From Bacillota bacterium (GTDB lineage Bacteria > Bacillota > Clostridia > Oscillospirales > Oscillospiraceae), in the NCBI GenBank assembly GCA_023386265.1, contig JAEWKA010000008.1, positions 62,001-126,000 on the forward strand: a DNA stretch of 64,000 nucleotides, given 5' to 3'. Each line of letters starts with the position of its first letter. Within the stretch, counting starts at the first letter, position 1. Under the pieces are notes generated by a model. It had not been told where the DNA came from. It saw only the letters and a list, made by a program, of their open reading frames with translations, and searched no databases. A program made the position numbers and the translations under genes. This document shows, piece after piece, positions 40,267-48,030 of the stretch.

Positions 40267-42189
40267 TTACCGTTTTAACTCAAGCTGTTCGTCTGCTTCT
40301 CCGCTTGCCCATGCGTCAGAATCCTCACGAAGCTTCATGACGACACAATCAGAAGGGATACCGCCTATTCGTTTGGTTTTTGTAAAGCCTTTTCCTCGCG
40401 TTTGAAGCAGACCACGGCTCTTTAAGTGGCTTAGCAGTGCAGGCGGTGATATTCCAGCGTCAAAACAAGCCTTGTTCCATGCTGTTGACCGAATAATGAA
40501 TACCCAGCCATCGTCTGCGCCATCTCCGATTTCGCCGTATCGCTCGCCGTCGCCCATGCTCGACTTGAATCGGCTTGCGTTCTGAGCTACCCAGTCGCAC
40601 ATGAAGTTATAGCCTCTGTCGGCGGCGCTGACAGCCTCTTTGGATTTCAAGAACTCAGCGATAGCCTCAACGGTGAGGACTTCTTTCTCCTCGAATATCC
40701 ATTGCGACGCCATACAATCGCCTGCCAGAATGAGAGCCGCTGCCATAGCTTGCTTTTCAGTGGTGTTGTTCTTGAGACAGTCCTCGTAATAGAGCTCATA
40801 CAGCTCATGTGCTTTCTTTACGTTCTCGCCCTTACTGAGCTTCTCGACGAAGATTTTTCCCGCATGACCGTAATTAGCTTTCAGGGCTGCCGCCGTGCTG
40901 TGACCGTCTTTTATTGCCTTGGATTCTGCCTTGCACTCGATTTCAATAACTCTGTTGACTGCGCCGGCACCATCGCCCTCACTCACGAGAGGCGTTTCGC
41001 CGCTGGTAATGAAACAGTTTGCCCAAGTAGGAGTGGCGGCGAGTCCGAGTGTTTTATTTGAACGAAGCTTGCCGGATCCAGACGCAAGCTCATAGACATT
41101 GAAGTTGACCTTGCCCCGGTAGTCCTTGGCCAGTTGGAGCTCGTCGATGATGATGGGCAATGAACTTAGGAACCCTGCCAGCACTTCAAAGCCGACTGAG
41201 GTAGCCTTAAACGTTGGAAAGAATGGGCCGCCTACTGCAGGGTTCGCCCAGACCGAAGCTGCTAGCATCTGAGCCACGGTCTTGCCGGTGCCGCTGTCCA
41301 TGCCCCACAGGTGCACGAAGAACGGCAGGCAGCCAAGGGGACCGACTAAAACCGATGCGAACGATGCCGCCAGAACGAGACGCGCTGTAATGCTGTATTT
41401 GCGGCAAGCACGCGCTTCTTCGCGCCACGTCTCAAAGCTTCCGTGTGGCTTAACCGTGGAATAGATGGAGCGGAAGTTCTCATTGCCATCGAAGACAATC
41501 CCAGAAACGTAAGGCGAAAAGCCCTCCTCATTCCACCCGAGCCGTGACACGCTTTTTATTTCCGGTATGGTGTCATAGTTTTGGTCCATAATGTCGGTCA
41601 GAAAATCGACCAGGAGTTGTGCGCGTTTGCCCGATGTGACGGATATCCCGATGCGAGACAGAGAAACAATGTTCTTCGCATTGCTGATGGTGTCAAAATC
41701 AACGGTCATTTCCGTCCATGTTTTGCGGTTCTGCGTCCCGCGCCTGAATGCGAGGCGTACCCTTAATTCGCCAGTGTCTATATTCTTCAAGCGTCCTATG
41801 GGCATTATCGGGTGAGGGCAAGCGATATCCTCAGTTCCGAACCCTCCGGCTCTGCGCACTCCGTAATCGTCCGCAGTCCACTCTCCCGTGTTTAACTCCA
41901 TCAACTGGTCGTCAAACTGGGTAATGCCTTCATCGGGAACAATCAAGGACTTTGAAGCATTGCGGAGCGATTCTCTGTAAGCTCGAAGTGCAGTCTTAAA
42001 TCCTTTGAATTCAACTGACTTGGCGTACTCTGTCAGTTTCCGTTCCTCGACGCTTTGTTGAAATGGGTCTTTTATGCTGCAGAGATATTCGTAAGGGTCC
42101 GGTTTATCAAAATCCTCGCGTGTGTATGTAAAATCGCTAATGGTTATCACCGCCTCGTTTGTAAGGGTTTTCTCGGAACCATTCATCAA
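40267..42189 (-). CDS. DUF927 replication helicase/ATPase
   Basis: A 640-residue protein of the DUF927 type: the N-terminal half precedes a RecA-like ATPase with GMDSGTGKT (296-304) and Walker B in SLPIIIDELQ. DUF927 proteins work with a primase as phage/plasmid replication helicases. The start is uncertain: the reading frame overlaps the CHC2 gene by 53 nt, and an internal GTG or ATT about 40 nt downstream may be used. Immediately beside the candidate origin. Confidence 0.85.
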   Translation of the reverse strand: MMNGSEKTLTNEAVITISDFTYTREDFDKPDPYEYLCSIKDPFQQSVEERKLTEYAKSVEFKGFKTALRAYRESLRNASKSLIVPDEGITQFDDQLMELNTGEWTADDYGVRRAGGFGTEDIACPHPIMPIGRLKNIDTGELRVRLAFRRGTQNRKTWTEMTVDFDTISNAKNIVSLSRIGISVTSGKRAQLLVDFLTDIMDQNYDTIPEIKSVSRLGWNEEGFSPYVSGIVFDGNENFRSIYSTVKPHGSFETWREEARACRKYSITARLVLAASFASVLVGPLGCLPFFVHLWGMDSGTGKTVAQMLAASVWANPAVGGPFFPTFKATSVGFEVLAGFLSSLPIIIDELQLAKDYRGKVNFNVYELASGSGKLRSNKTLGLAATPTWANCFITSGETPLVSEGDGAGAVNRVIEIECKAESKAIKDGHSTAAALKANYGHAGKIFVEKLSKGENVKKAHELYELYYEDCLKNNTTEKQAMAAALILAGDCMASQWIFEEKEVLTVEAIAEFLKSKEAVSAADRGYNFMCDWVAQNASRFKSSMGDGERYGEIGDGADDGWVFIIRSTAWNKACFDAGISPPALLSHLKSRGLLQTRGKGFTKTKRIGGIPSDCVVMKLREDSDAWASGEADEQLELKR

Positions 42190-42673
42190 GCGCCGTCAGT
42201 TTCAAGCAAGCCTCGACGTATTCAGGGTCTGGCAGCTCGTCCATTGACTTAGGAGCCTTAAAGAGTTTTGCATTCCATAGCCGCCGATATTCATAAGTCT
42301 TTGCCATATACTCGGCTTCATAAGCCTCAGCCTCCCGTTGCTTGGCTTCACGCTCTTCCATAAGCCGCCTCGTCTCTTTTGGGTCTGGGCGGTCGTTACA
42401 TAGACCGAGCCGGAAATCGGCATTGAGACGAACCACAGCGGCTGAGAAGGAAATGTGAAAGAGATTCATTACGAAATCAATTACTGAGCCGCCCTCTCCA
42501 CATCCGAAGCAGTGCCATCCTCTGCCGGCCTCGGTGTAGACTTTCAGCGAGGGCGTCTTCTCGTTGTGAAACGGGCAACAGATATAGTTCCCTGGCTGCT
42601 TCGGTGCGAATCCGTAGGCTCTGACGACCTCGTCCATAGAAAGGCGTCGCTTTATTTCGTCTGCGATATCCAT
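42137..42673 (-). CDS. CHC2 zinc-finger primase-like protein
   Basis: A 178-residue protein with a DnaG-type zinc-binding domain: CPFHNEKTPSLKV and GWHCFGCGEGGSVIDFVM (ligands near C33, H36, C55 and C58). No TOPRIM catalytic domain follows; instead a helical C-terminus. Presumably primes replication with the DUF927 helicase downstream, which it overlaps. The catalytic primase activity may lie in another subunit. Confidence 0.88.
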   Translation of the reverse strand: MDIADEIKRRLSMDEVVRAYGFAPKQPGNYICCPFHNEKTPSLKVYTEAGRGWHCFGCGEGGSVIDFVMNLFHISFSAAVVRLNADFRLGLCNDRPDPKETRRLMEEREAKQREAEAYEAEYMAKTYEYRRLWNAKLFKAPKSMDELPDPEYVEACLKLTALDEWFRENPYKRGGDNH

Positions 42674-42676
42674 GGG

Positions 42677-43135
42677 CTAGAACGGAAGGTCGCCGTCAGC
42701 GTTATCAAGCTCAGAGAATGCGGAGCCCTTGAAATCGCCTTCGCCGGAACGGGGCGCATTATCGAAGTCGTCGTTATGTACGTCAACCCCTGCGCCAGCA
42801 GGCCTTGCCCCGTCGCGTTTTGCCTCTCCGAAGTAGACATTGTCAGCAACGATTTCCGCGCCTCTGCGCTTATTTCCTTCTTTGTCCTGCCACTCTTTTA
42901 TTTGCAATCTGCCACTGACAAGCGCCATGCTGCCCTTGGTGAAGTATTTGGATACGAACTCACCAGTATGGCGCCAAGCAACGATGTCGATAAAGTCGGT
43001 CTGTTTCTCTCCGCCTTCCGCCTTGAAGTCGCGGTCAACGGCTAAGGTAAACGATGCAACCGGCGTTCCTGATGGTGTATATCTAAGCTCCGGGTCGCGT
43101 GTTAGGCGACCCATGAGCGTAATGTGATTTAACAT
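42677..43135 (-). CDS. ssb: Single-stranded DNA-binding protein
   Basis: A 152-residue SSB: LNHITLMGRLTRDPELRYTP opening the OB fold, VASFTLAVDRDF, FIDIVAWRHTGEFVSKYFTK, LVSGRLQIKEWQDKEGNKR, and an acidic tail ending DNADGDLPF, the classic partner-binding tip. Protects single strands at replication and recombination. Overlaps the preceding nuclease gene by 7 nt. Confidence 0.95.
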   Translation of the reverse strand: MLNHITLMGRLTRDPELRYTPSGTPVASFTLAVDRDFKAEGGEKQTDFIDIVAWRHTGEFVSKYFTKGSMALVSGRLQIKEWQDKEGNKRRGAEIVADNVYFGEAKRDGARPAGAGVDVHNDDFDNAPRSGEGDFKGSAFSELDNADGDLPF

Positions 43136-43896
43136 GCTGTCAGCTCCTTGTAATCAACAATCTCTTTCAGAACTTTTGTAGCCTTGCAGTAGTCGCAATG
43201 CTCGCATCTCACAGGCTCAGCCTTGCCCTGCTTCATTGCTTGAAACACCGGGGCATACTGTCGGACCATTTCCAAGCAGTAATCAATGCGCTCCTGCGGA
43301 ATGCTGATGATTGCGATATCGGGTTCCGGCTTTTCCTTTGTCGCCGCCGCAATCATAAACGGCAGCTGGTGGCCTTCCACGGCTTGATATATCGCGGCCT
43401 GTATGTCATAGCCCCAATACTCAACGAACGGAACCTTGCGCCGTTGCCTATCGTCCCAGACGGGTTCGAAGTCCTTTATGACCTTTAAATCAACTAGCGC
43501 ACGCCCCTTGTGATAAGAGTCGATTTTGATTTTGAAAGGTACGCCCTCGATGTCGCCTGTGAGTATGTCTTGAGCGCCGCCGGATAGATACCGCATGAAC
43601 ATTTCGTCACGCTCGATACGAGCGATTATGTAGTTGGCATGCTCGTAGTCGGCTTTGAGCTGTCCGTCCTTCTTGAATATGTCCGGATGCTGAGCCTTGA
43701 AGAGGTCGAGAGTGCCGGAGAAATGCGCGTCGACGTAAGAGCCGACCAAGAGTGCCGTTGTTTCTTCCTCTTTCCATTCGCCGCGAAGCATTGCAAGAGC
43801 CCTTGTCGGGCATTCGAGAAAGCGTTTGAACTGTGTAGATCCCATATAAGTGAGGTCTGCTTCGGGCGAAAAGTAATTTTCCGATGTGATAATCAT
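43129..43896 (-). CDS. PD-(D/E)XK nuclease-like protein (RecB/DUF3799 type)
   Basis: A 255-residue protein: MGSTQFKRFLECPTRALAML and VGSYVDAHFSG at the start, the nuclease core VPFKIKIDSYHKGRALVDLK with D and DLK acids, then YWGYDIQAAIYQ, and a terminal cluster CEHCDYCKATKVL. The RecB-like exonuclease domain and cysteines fit the phage exonuclease partner of the annealing/recombination ATPase. Start overlaps the next gene by 4 nt. Confidence 0.85.
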   Translation of the reverse strand: MIITSENYFSPEADLTYMGSTQFKRFLECPTRALAMLRGEWKEEETTALLVGSYVDAHFSGTLDLFKAQHPDIFKKDGQLKADYEHANYIIARIERDEMFMRYLSGGAQDILTGDIEGVPFKIKIDSYHKGRALVDLKVIKDFEPVWDDRQRRKVPFVEYWGYDIQAAIYQAVEGHQLPFMIAAATKEKPEPDIAIISIPQERIDYCLEMVRQYAPVFQAMKQGKAEPVRCEHCDYCKATKVLKEIVDYKELTAC

Positions 43897-44816
43897 TCAG
43901 TATTGCCCTCCCTCGCTGGAGCCAGCGGGTCAGCAATCGGTTCTTTCCCTGACTGCTCGTCGTATTTGAGCTCCTTGGCTTTCGCTCCGCACTTGTCGCA
44001 AAGCGTGCGCCCGTACTTTCTGGCAGTATATGCGGCTACCTGCTCAGCGTTCATATTCCCAAAGCCCTCAACGTCGCACCCGCAGTCAGAGCATTTAGGA
44101 GCCTCTCCCGTATTAAGCCACTCGAGAAGCTTTTTCCCGATCTCAATCGTGGGGAAGATAATCTCGTTAACGGGAAACGATTTAACGCGGCTCTTAGAGA
44201 TAGTCGCATTGTGGTTCTGCTCGAGCGAGAAAACGATTGTCATTTCGTAATCGAGACCTTTGCGGAACTGCGGCTTCATACCGATTTTTTTAACCACTGT
44301 CTTGCCGTTTGAGTCCTTTTCCTGCGAGTACTCCGTATCGCTCCTGATTGTAGAAATGACGTGCACGGGAGAGGTCAGAATCGCGTCTACGAGTTTGCGG
44401 TGCAAAGGTGTAACGTCCGCCCACGCTGTATAGCTGTTCTGCGTTCTCTGAGATTTGACAGCCGCTTCGTGGAGGTCGAGCATGCCGCCCTCAGCGGTCC
44501 ATGCATGAGTAAGGGAATCGATTATAACCACTTCCATGCCAGCGACCTCGCAGGCCTTGAGGGCTTCAAGATATTTCTGCGGAGTGAACGGGACGTTAAT
44601 TTGTCCCGTAAGATATTTCTTGCCGTCCGTACAAAGGTCGGCGTAAAGGTTCGCGCTCTCGCGCTCGGTATCAATTACGGCGATTTTTGACCAGTCGCCA
44701 CAAAGCCCGTAGGCGATGAGCAGAGCCGAATAGGTTTTGCCTGAGCCACTTGGACCGTCAATAGCGAGACGGAGCTTAGCTTTCGAGCGTTTGGCTTCTG
44801 TAAGGTTAAAGCTCAT
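43893..44816 (-). CDS. AAA ATPase, Sak4-like recombinase, with zinc ribbons
   Basis: A 307-residue protein with Walker A GPSGSGKT (21-28), Walker B MEVVIIDSLTHAW and a sensor region STIRSDTEYSQ. This is an AAA_24/Sak4-like single-strand annealing ATPase. The C-terminus adds two CxxC pairs (CSDCGCDVEG..., CDKCGAKAKEL), a zinc-ribbon tail. Together with SSB and the PD-(D/E)XK nuclease it forms a complete phage recombination set. Confidence 0.9.
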   Translation of the reverse strand: MSFNLTEAKRSKAKLRLAIDGPSGSGKTYSALLIAYGLCGDWSKIAVIDTERESANLYADLCTDGKKYLTGQINVPFTPQKYLEALKACEVAGMEVVIIDSLTHAWTAEGGMLDLHEAAVKSQRTQNSYTAWADVTPLHRKLVDAILTSPVHVISTIRSDTEYSQEKDSNGKTVVKKIGMKPQFRKGLDYEMTIVFSLEQNHNATISKSRVKSFPVNEIIFPTIEIGKKLLEWLNTGEAPKCSDCGCDVEGFGNMNAEQVAAYTARKYGRTLCDKCGAKAKELKYDEQSGKEPIADPLAPAREGNTE

Positions 44817-46243
44817 AGCTCAATTACCTCCATCTCATCAGAATCCGTAACCCTCGTCGCTATCAGCTGCAGCCCCTTAGCCTTGCACTTCGCGTACAGG
44901 CGCTCACGGCTGTCACTGTCTAGGCGCTCGGCACCATCAATCAGGATGATTTCCAAGCTACCGGGGCGGCTGACCGAAACGTCAACGCACAGCTCGAGAA
45001 GTTCGCCATCTGAAAGGTTTGATATCGGCAATCCGCGAACCATTGCTATGCCGTTTTCTACGGTCAGACCATCAATCGGTATGATGGCTGTCTTGAGGAT
45101 TTCACCGGGCAGCTCGCGTGCGAGTTCGATTTTGCGTGTCAGCTCGTCGCTGTCTGCCTGCAGGCGGTCAATCTCTTCCTGCATCTGGCGCATTCTCGAA
45201 TACTCGTTAAGGTGAAGCTTCATAGCCTCAGCGGTCTTGATTTCTTCGGACAGCTCAGCAACGTCCTCCGGCTCCTTGTCGGCATACGATGCTGCTGTGC
45301 CGATGTCCTTATCGAGCTTTGCAAGTGCTTCCTTAAACTGCGCCTTAGCGACAGCCTTCTTGTCCTCGAGCTTGCTGTCGAGTCCGGAAAGCTTGTCCTC
45401 AGCGGCCTTGATTTCAGCCTTAAGCCGCTCGATCGTGTTTGTCAGACCTTGGCGCTCATTCTGTATTTCGCGCTCCGCCGCCGATATTGCGATATCTCTG
45501 TCAGCTTCGAGGCCGCGCTTCCTATCGTTATAATTGTCGCGGAAGGTTCGGGCACGCTGAATAAGGTTGTTATTCTCTTTGACTCTTTCAAGCTCCGAAT
45601 ACTTGGGGCCGAGTTGATAAGCGTTCCATTTGTCGAAGTCATAGCCGGCAGGAATCGTCAGGGCGATATCTTCGACCGATTTGCGAATGTGGAGCTTGCG
45701 GCTGTTGATGTCCTGACGGGTGCGGTAGTAGACGCCGTTCTCAGCCTGAATGTCGGACAGAACTTCAAGGATATGCTTTGAATAGTCAACGCCCTGAGGA
45801 AGTTCGCCGAACTTTTGCTGTATCCAGCTCAAATCCCAGTCGAACTGAATGAGCGAGAGAATGACGCGGTTCTTCTCTTGTCTGCTCATGGCGCAGAATT
45901 CGACGGGGTTGAGCTGCAGGGGCGTGAATATACCGGAAAGGAACTCTGCCGGTCTGGACTGAAGCATCGCACCGTCCTTGACCTTGATAGCGTCAGCCTT
46001 GTTCGTCCGAATCTTGCGGTCTATCGAGAGGCCGGTATCGGTCTCGATGATGATTTCGCCCTCGTCGGCACCTTGCCTGATTATGTAGTCGCGGTCAGAA
46101 CGGTTGGTGAGTGCGAAGCGGATTGCATCCAGTACGGATGTCTTACCAGAGCCCTTGGGTCCTGCCAGCTCGACGGACTTACCGTCAAGAGCGCGCATCG
46201 AGACTCCGAACAGGTTATGGATTTCGAGCTTTGTGATTTTCAT
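44813..46243 (-). CDS. Rad50/SMC-like ATPase
   Basis: A 476-residue protein: N-terminal ABC half with GPKGSGKT (28-35), a coiled coil of about 220 residues (repeated KLDKDIG, LKAEIKAAEDKL heptads), and a C-terminal half with signature NLSDGELLELCVDV and Walker B LEIILIDGAERLD. A short Rad50 relative without a visible zinc hook. Likely works with the neighbouring nuclease in end processing. Follows the AbrB gene with 4-nt overlap. Confidence 0.9.
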   Translation of the reverse strand: MKITKLEIHNLFGVSMRALDGKSVELAGPKGSGKTSVLDAIRFALTNRSDRDYIIRQGADEGEIIIETDTGLSIDRKIRTNKADAIKVKDGAMLQSRPAEFLSGIFTPLQLNPVEFCAMSRQEKNRVILSLIQFDWDLSWIQQKFGELPQGVDYSKHILEVLSDIQAENGVYYRTRQDINSRKLHIRKSVEDIALTIPAGYDFDKWNAYQLGPKYSELERVKENNNLIQRARTFRDNYNDRKRGLEADRDIAISAAEREIQNERQGLTNTIERLKAEIKAAEDKLSGLDSKLEDKKAVAKAQFKEALAKLDKDIGTAASYADKEPEDVAELSEEIKTAEAMKLHLNEYSRMRQMQEEIDRLQADSDELTRKIELARELPGEILKTAIIPIDGLTVENGIAMVRGLPISNLSDGELLELCVDVSVSRPGSLEIILIDGAERLDSDSRERLYAKCKAKGLQLIATRVTDSDEMEVIEL

Positions 46244-46500
46244 TTCTTAACACCCTCGATTCTCGCCACTAGCTTTTCAGCACATTCTTGGCATATCGGC
46301 ACATTATCGATGTATGCCAGACTATCCACGTTGCCGCAGATAACGCATCCGGGCTGATACTTACGGAGAACGATGGTGTCACCGTCCACAAAGATTTCGA
46401 CACCGTCTTTTTCTTCTATTCCGAGGGTGCGACGAAGCTCGATAGGAAGCACAATTCTTCCGAGTTCGTCAACCCTGCGGACTATTCCTGTTGATTTCAC
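46240..46500 (-). CDS. AbrB-like regulator with zinc knuckle
   Basis: An 86-residue protein from the GTG at 46500, with AAGGAG upstream. The swapped-hairpin domain is clear: VKSTGIVRRVDELGRIVLPI ELRRTLGIEEKDGVEIF. The tail CVICGNVDSL...ICQECAEKL holds a CxxC pair plus CxxC. Such small transition-state regulators bind DNA as dimers. Its promoter region is crossed by the plus-strand sRNA-2 promoter. Confidence 0.85.
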   Translation of the reverse strand: MKSTGIVRRVDELGRIVLPIELRRTLGIEEKDGVEIFVDGDTIVLRKYQPGCVICGNVDSLAYIDNVPICQECAEKLVARIEGVKK

Positions 46501-46530
46501 TTGACATTTCTCCTTTTTGCCTCGTATAAT
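46501..46530 (+). promoter_or_regulatory. Promoter of plus-strand sRNA-2
   Basis: TTGACA (46501-46506), 18-bp spacer, TATAAT (46525-46530), both hexamers perfect. The -10 lies inside the inverted repeat GCCTC GTATAAT GAGGC (46519-46535), a possible operator. It is immediately upstream of the AbrB-like gene on the other strand. Confidence 0.7.
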
Positions 46531-46534
46531 GAGG

Positions 46535-46663
46535 CTAGTTATTATTGGTTTTGCTCTCAGCTGGAATGGCAGTTCCGCTGGGAGCTTTTTCTTTTGCGCA
46601 CTCGCAGCTCTCTCCTGGATCAAGATTTAACCCACAATCCGGGCATTCGTGGTAGAATGGCAT
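46535..46663 (-). CDS. Small zinc-ribbon-like phage protein
   Basis: A 42-residue protein (MPFYHECPDCGLNLDPGESC...) with CPDCG and CEC, giving four cysteines. AAAGGAGG sits 5-6 nt upstream of the ATG. The C-terminal half is Ala/Ser/Asn-rich and overlaps the plus-strand sRNA-2. It sits between the basic protein at 46679 and the AbrB-like gene. Confidence 0.65.
   Translation of the reverse strand: MPFYHECPDCGLNLDPGESCECAKEKAPSGTAIPAESKTNNN
46537..46591 (+). ncRNA. Plus-strand sRNA-2 (about 55 nt), antisense to a small zinc-ribbon gene
   Basis: From the consensus promoter, the transcript is an AT-rich 5' tail, then a stem (GCTCTCAGC.. pairing ..GCTGGGAGC, 46553-46585) and five T. It is fully antisense to the 3' part of the minus-strand gene at 46535-46663. 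No ORF. Could be a cis-antisense regulator or a trans-acting RNA. The hairpin sequence also codes for part of the small protein on the other strand, so it might be constrained for coding only. Confidence 0.5.
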
Positions 46664-46678
46664 TCGGTACCTCCTTTC

Positions 46679-46873
46679 TCATGCCTTGTCCGACTTTGAT
46701 TCTTTGGGCTTGCGCATCTTTGCGAATGCAGCCGCCAGACTCTGGCGCAATGTTTTGGCTTGCGCAACGCGAGCTCTGCGATATGTAGCCTTACTCTGGA
46801 TTTTTCCCATCGTTGAACGCTTGCCTGAATAAGAACGATGCGAACGTGCTCTGTGGTTAGTTGCACTGCTCAT
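46679..46873 (-). CDS. Small basic phage protein
   Basis: A 64-residue Arg/Lys/Ser-rich protein from the ATG at 46873, where GGAAAGGAG precedes; an upstream in-frame ATG at 46993 has no such site. Reads NHRARSHRSYSGKRSTMGKI...RRARVAQAKTLRQS.. and is probably nucleic-acid binding. Unknown family. Confidence 0.6.
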   Translation of the reverse strand: MSSATNHRARSHRSYSGKRSTMGKIQSKATYRRARVAQAKTLRQSLAAAFAKMRKPKESKSDKA

Positions 46874-46945
46874 GTGGGGTTTCTCCTTTCCTATTGTTCT
46901 CTTTCGCCACAAGTGGTAATATGTGGTCGAAAGGAGGTGAGCTGA

Positions 46946-47161
46946 TTGACTCAAGAACAATTTGATGATCTGTTCATGAAAGCGAAGCATCAATTATTGC
47001 CTCAGACAGAAGAAGAAATAGTAGAGCGACTATCTCTGTATACAAAAGATGTAAATAATATAACCATCACTGAATTAGCGGCTTATTTACAAACTGAATC
47101 AATTAAATACACTAGTGATCTCGTTTACATGCTTCTTTCAGAACTTGCTGTAGAAAAGTAG
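46946..47161 (+). CDS. Small plus-strand phage protein, unknown
   Basis: A 71-residue acidic protein from a TTG at 46946 (AAAGGAGGTGA upstream). MTQEQFDDLFMKAKHQLLPQ TEEEIVERLSLYTKD... is helical. A promoter TTGTTC (46894-46899), 17 bp, TAATAT (46917-46922) gives an almost leaderless mRNA. It faces away from the early operon and overlaps the 3' end of the gene at 47112 on the other strand by 50 nt. Confidence 0.55.
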   Translation: MTQEQFDDLFMKAKHQLLPQTEEEIVERLSLYTKDVNNITITELAAYLQTESIKYTSDLVYMLLSELAVEK

Positions 47162-47270
47162 CCATCTTTGTACCATCTATAAATACAGGCGTGTCCTCGC
47201 TCTGCCGTTCTTGTATCTTCAGTACGAGGGCGGCAACTTCTTTAGGTTCGGCTTCGATCGTAATTTTCAT
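47112..47270 (-). CDS. Small early phage protein, unknown
   Basis: A 52-residue protein (MKITIEAEPKEVAALVLKIQ ERQSEDTPVFIDG...) with GGAGACC upstream. The pattern of an EAEPKEVAALV start then a VFIDGTKMATFL segment is that of short Firmicutes phage early ORFs. Overlaps the plus-strand gene at 46946 by 50 nt at their 3' ends. Confidence 0.55.
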   Translation of the reverse strand: MKITIEAEPKEVAALVLKIQERQSEDTPVFIDGTKMATFLQQVLKEACKRDH

Positions 47271-47285
47271 AGGTCTCCTCCTTCC

Positions 47286-47417
47286 TTATCTAAATGGCAC
47301 CACTGCGCAGACCGCGAAGTAAGCTGCGACAAGATAAGCCGTTACAATCAGGCCCTCGACGATACCGCGCGCTGCATTTGGTAAACCGCCGACTAGGTCA
47401 ATTAGGTGTTTAATCAT
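47286..47417 (-). CDS. Small single-helix membrane protein
   Basis: A 43-residue protein (MIKHLIDLVGGLPNAARGIV EGL..) with a hydrophobic C-terminal helix (about 22-39). ATGA overlap with the previous gene couples translation. Unknown function; possibly a superinfection or membrane regulator. Confidence 0.55.
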   Translation of the reverse strand: MIKHLIDLVGGLPNAARGIVEGLIVTAYLVAAYFAVCAVVPFR

Positions 47418-47551
47418 GCGATTGCCTCCTTGGCGTCTTCCGGTACCCTAATGATTTTAATATCTGTTATTTCAAGCCCCATTTCGCGAGCGTAAAGTCG
47501 TGTGAGAACAGCGGTTGCGTACTTGGCCTGTTCCTCTGTCATTTGGAACAT
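47414..47551 (-). CDS. Small early phage protein, unknown
   Basis: A 45-residue protein (MFQMTEEQAKYATAVLTRLY AREMG..) with AAAGGAGGAGCCCT upstream. First gene after Cro, likely among the first transcribed at induction. No family recognised. Confidence 0.55.
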   Translation of the reverse strand: MFQMTEEQAKYATAVLTRLYAREMGLEITDIKIIRVPEDAKEAIA

Positions 47552-47598
47552 AGGGCTCCTCCTTTCTGTGTACTGTTTATCGGACAAGAACCGTGAGA

Positions 47599-47799
47599 TT
47601 ATGAGGTTACTTGTTCGTCTTGCTTAAGCAGGTCATCAACGGAGCAGTTGTACAGATTTGCAAGCTTGACCAGAAGAGATGCCCGAGGCATTGTTTTTCC
47701 TGTCTCCCACATCGATACCGAGGCATCTGATACGCCAAGTTCAACCGCTACTTCCGCCTGAGACAATCCTCTTTTTTTACGTGCGGATAAAAAACCCAT
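47599..47799 (-). CDS. Cro-like XRE-family regulator
   Basis: A 66-residue single HTH_3 domain (FLSARKKRGLSQAEVAVELG VSDASVSMWETG) plus a short tail. Divergent from the CI-like gene at 48031, with CCTAAG operators between, the layout of a Cro/CI switch. It heads the early minus-strand operon from a promoter at 47937-47965. Confidence 0.85.
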   Translation of the reverse strand: MGFLSARKKRGLSQAEVAVELGVSDASVSMWETGKTMPRASLLVKLANLYNCSVDDLLKQDEQVTS

Positions 47800-47813
47800 T
47801 TCGTCCTCCTTTT

Positions 47814-48000
47814 CCTAAGTTTTACTTGACTTCTTAGGGCGTGAGCGCTATTATGAGAATTGCCGATAATCATAACAAGCGCTCATTAAATCCTAAGATG
47901 AGCCTGAGTTTTTGTTGCCTTTTTTGTTGTAACCTAAGTTTATCCTAAGTTACGACTTAAGTCAACATTAATTCCCTTTTTATCTTTGGATTTTCTTAGG
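47814..48000. promoter_or_regulatory. Lysis-lysogeny control region: divergent promoters and six CCTAAG operators
   Basis: Copies of CCTAAG or its complement lie at 47814, 47833, 47892, 47933, 47944 and 47995. The minus promoter for Cro is TTGACT (47960-47965), 17 bp, TAAACT (47937-47942), with operators overlapping -10 and spacer. A plus promoter TTGACT (47826-47831), 17 bp, TATTAT (47849-47854) points to the CI-like gene and has an operator in its spacer. The operator at 47814 with that at 47833 forms an inverted pair. Confidence 0.75.
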
Positions 48001-48030
48001 TTTGTATGCTTGCACAAAAGTGAGGAATTT

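Noticed and set aside
46874..46993. N-terminal extension of the small basic gene
   Set aside because: The extension crosses the divergent promoter and ribosome site of the plus-strand gene, while a good site lies before the internal ATG at 46873.
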